Positions 60,605 through 64,000 of a stretch of DNA of 64,000 nt are shown here, piece by piece. Both the position numbers and the translations under genes were made by a program. How positions within the stretch are numbered: position 1 is the stretch's first letter; each line of letters begins with the position of its first letter. The DNA lies in the NCBI GenBank assembly GCA_965245735.1, contig CBDFAX010000002.1, positions 1-64,000 on the forward strand. The letters run 5' to 3'. This stretch comes from Abiotrophia sp965245735. Lineage in GTDB: Bacteria > Bacillota > Bacilli > Lactobacillales > Aerococcaceae. Under the pieces are notes generated by a model. It had not been told where the DNA came from and did no database searches. It saw only the letters and a list, made by a program, of their open reading frames with translations.

Positions 60605-60641
60605 ACAAAAAATGCAAGCAGTGGCCAAGGCCACCGCTTGC
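60605..60641 (-). terminator. Terminator of adcA
   Basis: GCAAGCGGTGGCC / GGCCACTGCTTGC stem, one mismatch, then ATTTTTT on the minus strand. Confidence 0.85.
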
Positions 60642-60666
60642 TTGAGGTGTCTTAAACTTTACTACC

Positions 60667-61656
60667 TTACTTGGTCAAGTTAGCTAGGTTTTCGCGCATG
60701 AGGCTAAAGTAGTCAGCACCAGCCGCGATTTCTTCGGCGCTAACGGTTTCTAAGGTACGCAATGGGCGGAGCTCAGCACCCGTCGCAGATGCCACAGTCT
60801 TGGCAATGGCATCATCCAAGGATGGGTCAACGAAGATGACCTTGGTCTTGTGTTCCTTAACAAATTCTTGCATCTTAGCTAGGGCAGCCGCACTTGGTTC
60901 TGCCGTAGAAGAGATACCCGTAATAGCATGTTGTTCTAAGCCATAAGCGTGGGCTAGGTAGCCAAAGGCAGCGTGTTGTACCACAAAGTTCTTGTCGCTT
61001 AGCTTAGCGGTGCCTTCTTTAAATTCTTGGTCTAATTTCTTAAGGTCTTCTGTTAGGCTAGCAGCATTGGCTTCATAGGTTGACGCATTGTCAGGGTCTA
61101 AGGCCACCAAGGCCTTCTTGACATTTTCCGCTTGCTTAGCATAAGTCATTGGGTCCATCCAAGTGTGTGGGTCAAATTCATGGTGATGGCCTTCTTCGCC
61201 CTCTTCATGATGCTCTTCCCCAGATTGACCAGATTCCGCTTCGTGATCGTGGTCGTGGTCTTCATGATCTTCGTGGTCTTCATGGTCAGCATCACCCTTG
61301 AGAAGTTCAATGCCTTCGGTTGTCTTTTGAACCTTGGTCTTGTCAGTATCCAAGAGTTTGGTTAAGTCTTCAACAAAATGTTCCATCTCATCATCTTGGT
61401 AGATAAAGAGGTCACTAGTTTGGACCTTGGCTGCGTCGCGGGCACTCATTTCGTAGTCATGGGCATCTTGGTTGCCTTCTAAGAGCATGGAAACCTCTGC
61501 CTTATCCCCGGCAATGCGTTGAGCTAAATAGTAAACTGGATAGAAGGTGGTCATGACCTTCTTCTTGCCAGCAGCTGAGACAGTAGGCGCCAATGGTGCC
61601 AATAAGCCAAGTACTAATACTAGGCTTGCTAAAAGTGCAGATAATTTACGTTTCAT
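60667..61656 (-). CDS. adcA: Zinc-binding protein of the Adc ABC transporter
   Basis: A protein of 329 residues. A type I signal peptide (about 1-28, VSA) leads to the ZnuA fold: FYPVYYLAQRIAGD near 40, a His/Asp/Glu-rich loop at about 123-165 (repeated DHEDHE and HHHE), DPHTWMDP near 162, and VVQHAAFGYLAHAYG near 220. The loop marks zinc over manganese preference. There is no lipobox cysteine, unlike AdcA of streptococci, and no C-terminal ZinT domain. A TTGACA/TATAAT promoter and a palindrome lie upstream. Confidence 0.9.
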   Translation of the reverse strand: MKRKLSALLASLVLVLGLLAPLAPTVSAAGKKKVMTTFYPVYYLAQRIAGDKAEVSMLLEGNQDAHDYEMSARDAAKVQTSDLFIYQDDEMEHFVEDLTKLLDTDKTKVQKTTEGIELLKGDADHEDHEDHEDHDHDHEAESGQSGEEHHEEGEEGHHHEFDPHTWMDPMTYAKQAENVKKALVALDPDNASTYEANAASLTEDLKKLDQEFKEGTAKLSDKNFVVQHAAFGYLAHAYGLEQHAITGISSTAEPSAAALAKMQEFVKEHKTKVIFVDPSLDDAIAKTVASATGAELRPLRTLETVSAEEIAAGADYFSLMRENLANLTK

Positions 61657-61668
61657 TCGATCTTCCTC

Positions 61669-61702
61669 CTATGAAAATATGTAATGGTTACTTTTTCCAT
61701 AG
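61669..61702. promoter_or_regulatory. Palindromic operator in the adcA leader
   Basis: CTATG-GAAAA-GTAA / TTAC-TTTTC-CATAG in an imperfect dyad (one or two bulged bases). It covers the transcription start, directly downstream of the -10. The core shows partial likeness to AdcR boxes (TTAACYRGTTAA). Confidence 0.5.
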
Positions 61703-61705
61703 TTT

Positions 61706-61733
61706 ATTATACGCCTTTCTGACTGGATGTCAA
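61706..61733 (-). promoter_or_regulatory. Promoter of adcA
   Basis: Minus strand TTGACA (61728-61733), 16 nt, TATAAT (61706-61711). Confidence 0.75.
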
Positions 61734-61785
61734 CCGTAATCTTTATCTTTTTGCTTCAGCCACACCCGCCTACCACCCGTCTGGC

Positions 61786-61814
61786 TTGGAATCAACAGGC
61801 ATCCTTGCTATACT
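61786..61814 (+). promoter_or_regulatory. Promoter of the two-gene ABC transporter
   Basis: TTGGAA (61786-61791), 17 nt, TATACT (61809-61814), with TGC just before the -10. Confidence 0.7.
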
Positions 61815-61850
61815 ATAGATAGCGATTCCCTTTAAGAAAGGAAGATTTAC

Positions 61851-62783
61851 ATGACCGAATCCGTCTTAGAGTCTGTCTTGGAAGTAAGCCAGCTGACTAA
61901 GATTTATAAGAAGCAACGGGCCTTAGATTCCTTCGATCTCTCCGTCTCGCGCGGTGAAATCGTCGGCATCATCGGACCCAATGGGGCTGGTAAATCCACC
62001 CTGCTACGTAGCATCGTGGGCCTAACCCCTGCATCTGAGAAGAACATTCAGCTCTTTGGCTCAGTGGACTACGAGGCCCTCTTGACCAACCGCCACTTCG
62101 TCGGCGCCTTGATTGAGGCTCCTGCCTTCGTCGATAACATGAGCGCTAAGGAGAATATGATTCATTATGCCCTGCAACGCAAGGTCAAAGACCGCAGCGC
62201 CCGTATCAACGAAGTTTTGGCCTTGGTTGGCTTAGACAAGACCGGCAATAAGAAAGTCAAGAACTTTTCCCTGGGGATGAAGCAACGCTTGGCCATTGCC
62301 TTAACCCTCTTACATGATCCCGACCTCTTGATTCTGGACGAGCCTATTAACGGCTTGGACCCTGCTGGGATTATCCATGTGCGGGAGCTACTCTTGAAAC
62401 TCAATCGGGAAAAGAACATGACCATCTTGATTTCTTCCCATATCCTATCGGAATTGGAGCACTTGGCAAGTCGCTTCGTCTTCGTTAACAAGGGCCGTAA
62501 GGTGGCAGATATTAGCTCTCAAGAACTCGCTCATCAAGCTAGCACCTATTACCAGGTTCAAACAACCGATAATGCCAAGGCACTGGACTTCCTGGGCCAA
62601 TGGCTAGGCCAAGATAAGGTGGCAGCAGATGGTAAAGAGCTCATTGCCATCTATGACTTGGAAGTGCCCCTACCTGAAATTGCCAAACGCCTAGTAAATG
62701 AAGGCTTCGAACTTCTCTTCCTGGGTAGCCACAAGAATGACCTCGAATCCGTCTTCTTGAATCTTACAGAAGGAGGCAACTAA
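61851..62783 (+). CDS. ABC transporter ATP-binding protein (BcrA-like)
   Basis: A protein of 310 residues. ATG 61851 follows AAAGGAAG. Walker A GPNGAGKST is near 43, the ABC signature FSLGMKQRLAIALTLL near 138, Walker B LLILDEPINGLDPAG near 158, and the switch His in ISSHILSELE. The C-terminal 90 residues form the accessory domain found in exporters of the BcrA/Nat type. It pairs with the permease that starts 2 nt after its stop. Likely roles are export of, or defence against, peptides or lipids; no regulator or peptide gene is adjacent. Confidence 0.9.
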   Translation: MTESVLESVLEVSQLTKIYKKQRALDSFDLSVSRGEIVGIIGPNGAGKSTLLRSIVGLTPASEKNIQLFGSVDYEALLTNRHFVGALIEAPAFVDNMSAKENMIHYALQRKVKDRSARINEVLALVGLDKTGNKKVKNFSLGMKQRLAIALTLLHDPDLLILDEPINGLDPAGIIHVRELLLKLNREKNMTILISSHILSELEHLASRFVFVNKGRKVADISSQELAHQASTYYQVQTTDNAKALDFLGQWLGQDKVAADGKELIAIYDLEVPLPEIAKRLVNEGFELLFLGSHKNDLESVFLNLTEGGN

Positions 62784-62784
62784 G

Positions 62785-63600
62785 ATGTTCCAGCTATTAC
62801 GCGCAGAATTCTATCAAATCCGACATCGGGTGGCGCCTTTTACTATGCTGCTGCTCAGCTTCTTGGCAACACTCGGTATTGCTTCACTAGCTTCCATGAT
62901 TCTCTTCGGGGAAAAAAGCGGGACTAGTACTAGTGCACTAACTAAGGCTCTTGTGGGCAATCAAGTTTTGAGTATCTATACCGTCGGCCTAAAGGAAATG
63001 CCCCTGATTCTTTGTTTCGTGGCTCAAATCCTGACCTTTAACAACGAGACCAAGAACCGGACCTTGATTAACACCATCAGTTATGGCCACCGCCGTCGCT
63101 CTGTCGTCCTCAGCAAGATCCTGGTAGGACTCTTCTACCTCTTACTAGCTTCATGCTTGAGCCTGGTTGGGCTCTTAATCGGGGGCAGCATGTCGGGTGC
63201 TACTTTCAAGGGTAATGAAATCCTCGAATTTTTCACTAACTATTTGATTCCTAGCATCCCCCTCTTCCTAGGCTACATCGCCCTCTTAAGCATTCCTGCC
63301 TTCCTCTTCGCTGGCCAAGGACCACTGATTTTCACTTATCTTCTGCTCAGCTTCATTAACCCAATCTTAAGCGGAGCCTATACCTTCTTAACCACTAATC
63401 GCGATAGCATGGGGAATGTGGTTCAGAAATTCATGAGTGCGAATGAGGCTTTTGCCTTCTTCTTCACCTTCCTAAAAGTAGGCAAGCCTCTGAACTGGGG
63501 CAACTTAAACTTGGACTTGACACCCGTCGTAGCCTCGGCCTACTTCCTACTCTTCTTCTGGATTGCGGTCAAACTCTTCAACCGCGCCGAAGTTAAATAG
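62785..63600 (+). CDS. ABC transporter permease (ABC-2 type)
   Basis: A protein of 271 residues with six membrane segments (near 18-42, 75-95, 112-136, 150-172, 178-200, 240-262). ATG 62785 follows AGAAGGAGG inside the end of the ATPase gene. The LLLSFLATLGIASLASMILFG start and the cytoplasmic NNETKNRTLINTISYGHRRRSV loop are typical of ABC-2 permeases of BcrB type. It forms an exporter with the upstream ATPase. Substrate unknown. Confidence 0.85.
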   Translation: MFQLLRAEFYQIRHRVAPFTMLLLSFLATLGIASLASMILFGEKSGTSTSALTKALVGNQVLSIYTVGLKEMPLILCFVAQILTFNNETKNRTLINTISYGHRRRSVVLSKILVGLFYLLLASCLSLVGLLIGGSMSGATFKGNEILEFFTNYLIPSIPLFLGYIALLSIPAFLFAGQGPLIFTYLLLSFINPILSGAYTFLTTNRDSMGNVVQKFMSANEAFAFFFTFLKVGKPLNWGNLNLDLTPVVASAYFLLFFWIAVKLFNRAEVK

Positions 63601-63762
63601 TAACTTAGTAAAAATCCCCCGGACTCCTAGATGGAAGCTGGGGGATAACTTTGTCTAAAAAGACCATATTTTCAAAATCGCGTTTTCAGGCATAAAATTA
63701 AGTGTTTATCTTATTACGTCGGCGTTTGCAAGATGAACTATCACTTTCTTGTCCTATCACGA

Positions 63763-63802
63763 TTTTAGGGCGAGTTGTGGTTAACCAGAACTCACCCTAA
63801 AA
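63763..63802. repeat. Copy 2 of the dispersed palindrome, with extended arms
   Basis: The GAGTTGTGGTT / AACCAGAACTC core (63772-63793, one mismatch) is flanked by TTTTAGGG and CCCTAAAA. Copy 1 lies at 31736-31757. The interval 63601-63762 holds only a weak ATCCCCC / GGGGGAT hairpin near 63610-63640. Confidence 0.65.
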
Positions 63803-63822
63803 TCTTGCTTTTCAATTTAATA

Positions 63823-63856
63823 TAAAACATCCGCTCTAGCCTCAAGTCTAGAGCGG
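63823..63856. terminator. Terminator of the right-edge gene
   Basis: CCGCTCTAG / CTAGAGCGG stem, 8-nt loop, followed by ATGTTTTA on the minus strand, 9 bp past the stop. Confidence 0.75.
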
Positions 63857-63864
63857 GTTGTTTA

Positions 63865-64000
63865 TTAATGGCCCAGTGCTTGGCGGTAGTTACGCACCAT
63901 GAAAGGACTAATCATAATTTTACGTTCTTCTAAGCGTTCCACCAGCTCCTCATCACTTAAGTCAGCTGGCGCATCATGTAGAATCTCATGAATGATTTGC
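63865..64000 (-). CDS. C-terminal end of a probable sigma-54 factor (5' part outside window)
   Basis: The last 44 residues of a gene entering from the right edge; stop TAA at 63865-63867. The end reads ADLSDEELVERLEERKIMIS then PFMVRNYRQALGH. This has the form of the RpoN C-terminus: a LSDxxL helix followed by a recognition helix like the RpoN box ARRTVAKYRE, here SPFMVRNYRQ. The likeness is partial, so another DNA-binding protein is possible. If correct it would direct PTS operons with LevR/ManR activators. Confidence 0.5.
   Translation of the reverse strand, partial: QIIHEILHDAPADLSDEELVERLEERKIMISPFMVRNYRQALGH

Noticed and set aside
63607..63640. ATCCCCC / GGGGGAT hairpin after the ABC permease gene
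   Set aside because: Wide loop and no good T run; termination cannot be claimed, though weak activity is possible.
1..64000. tRNA or rRNA genes, CRISPR arrays, insertion sequences, prophage genes
   Set aside because: Looked for by eye on both strands; no cloverleaf-type, regular-repeat, transposase or phage structural genes found.

Overview
The window is chromosomal DNA from a low-to-mid GC Gram-positive bacterium of the order Lactobacillales. The grounds are AGGAGG ribosome sites, TTGACA/TATAAT and TGnTATAAT promoters, T-box leaders, cdaA-cdaR-glmM and purR/glmU/prs neighbourhoods, LCP and sortase-free secreted proteins, and an AdcCBA-type zinc transporter. Gene content and base composition would fit an Aerococcaceae member such as Abiotrophia; that is inference. 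No tRNA, rRNA, CRISPR array, intact insertion sequence or prophage was seen. Most genes lie on the minus strand.

Layout. 1-10.3 kb: partial HAD phosphatase, a Gfo/Idh/MocA oxidoreductase broken by one in-frame stop, GNAT acetyltransferase, queH, a P-loop kinase, a CNNM/CBS membrane protein, CBS protein CbpB, then the operon relQ-nadK-(thioredoxin-like lipoprotein)-rluD, and rlmA. 10.4-13.9 kb: cdaA-cdaR-glmM (c-di-AMP and amino-sugar synthesis). 14-19.3 kb: polysaccharide genes (sugar transferase, galU, LCP, long UDP-sugar dehydratase). 19.4-34 kb: a glycan-use region with an ABC importer, GH92 mannosidase, DUF624 protein and YesMN-type two-component system in one operon, then ROK kinase plus GH1 glycosidase, then a secreted carbohydrate-binding protein. 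Three promoters here carry the same tandem 11-bp direct repeat with a 21-bp period, which suggests one regulon under the local response regulator; a cre site adds catabolite control.

34.3-36.3 kb: divergent MarR and HxlR regulators with palindromic operators, followed by an approximately 680-nt minus-strand region with a strong promoter, many hairpins, a terminator and no credible gene. I read it as a large structured noncoding RNA, possibly of the ROOL/GOLLD kind; this is the most interesting item in the window. 36.3-46 kb: metA (acetyl-type, TTG start), nahK with its nucleotidyltransferase, a GT2 glycosyltransferase, pcp with a putative 5-oxoproline transporter, an M50 membrane protease, and metI behind a methionine T-box. 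46-58.7 kb: ddl, an unknown protein, lemA, rpmE2, a thioesterase, proS behind a proline T-box, lepB, three tandem secreted paralogues, prs, glmU, purR. 59-64 kb: zinc importer adcB/adcC/adcA, a two-gene ABC exporter, a palindromic repeat also present near 31.7 kb, and the 3' end of a probable sigma-54 gene.

Working together: transported glycans would be trimmed in the cytoplasm by GH92 and GH1 and phosphorylated by ROK and NahK, feeding UDP-amino sugars (GlmM, GlmU, GalU, the NahK partner) into wall and surface polysaccharide. MetA (E111 acetyl type) and MetI form the methionine route.
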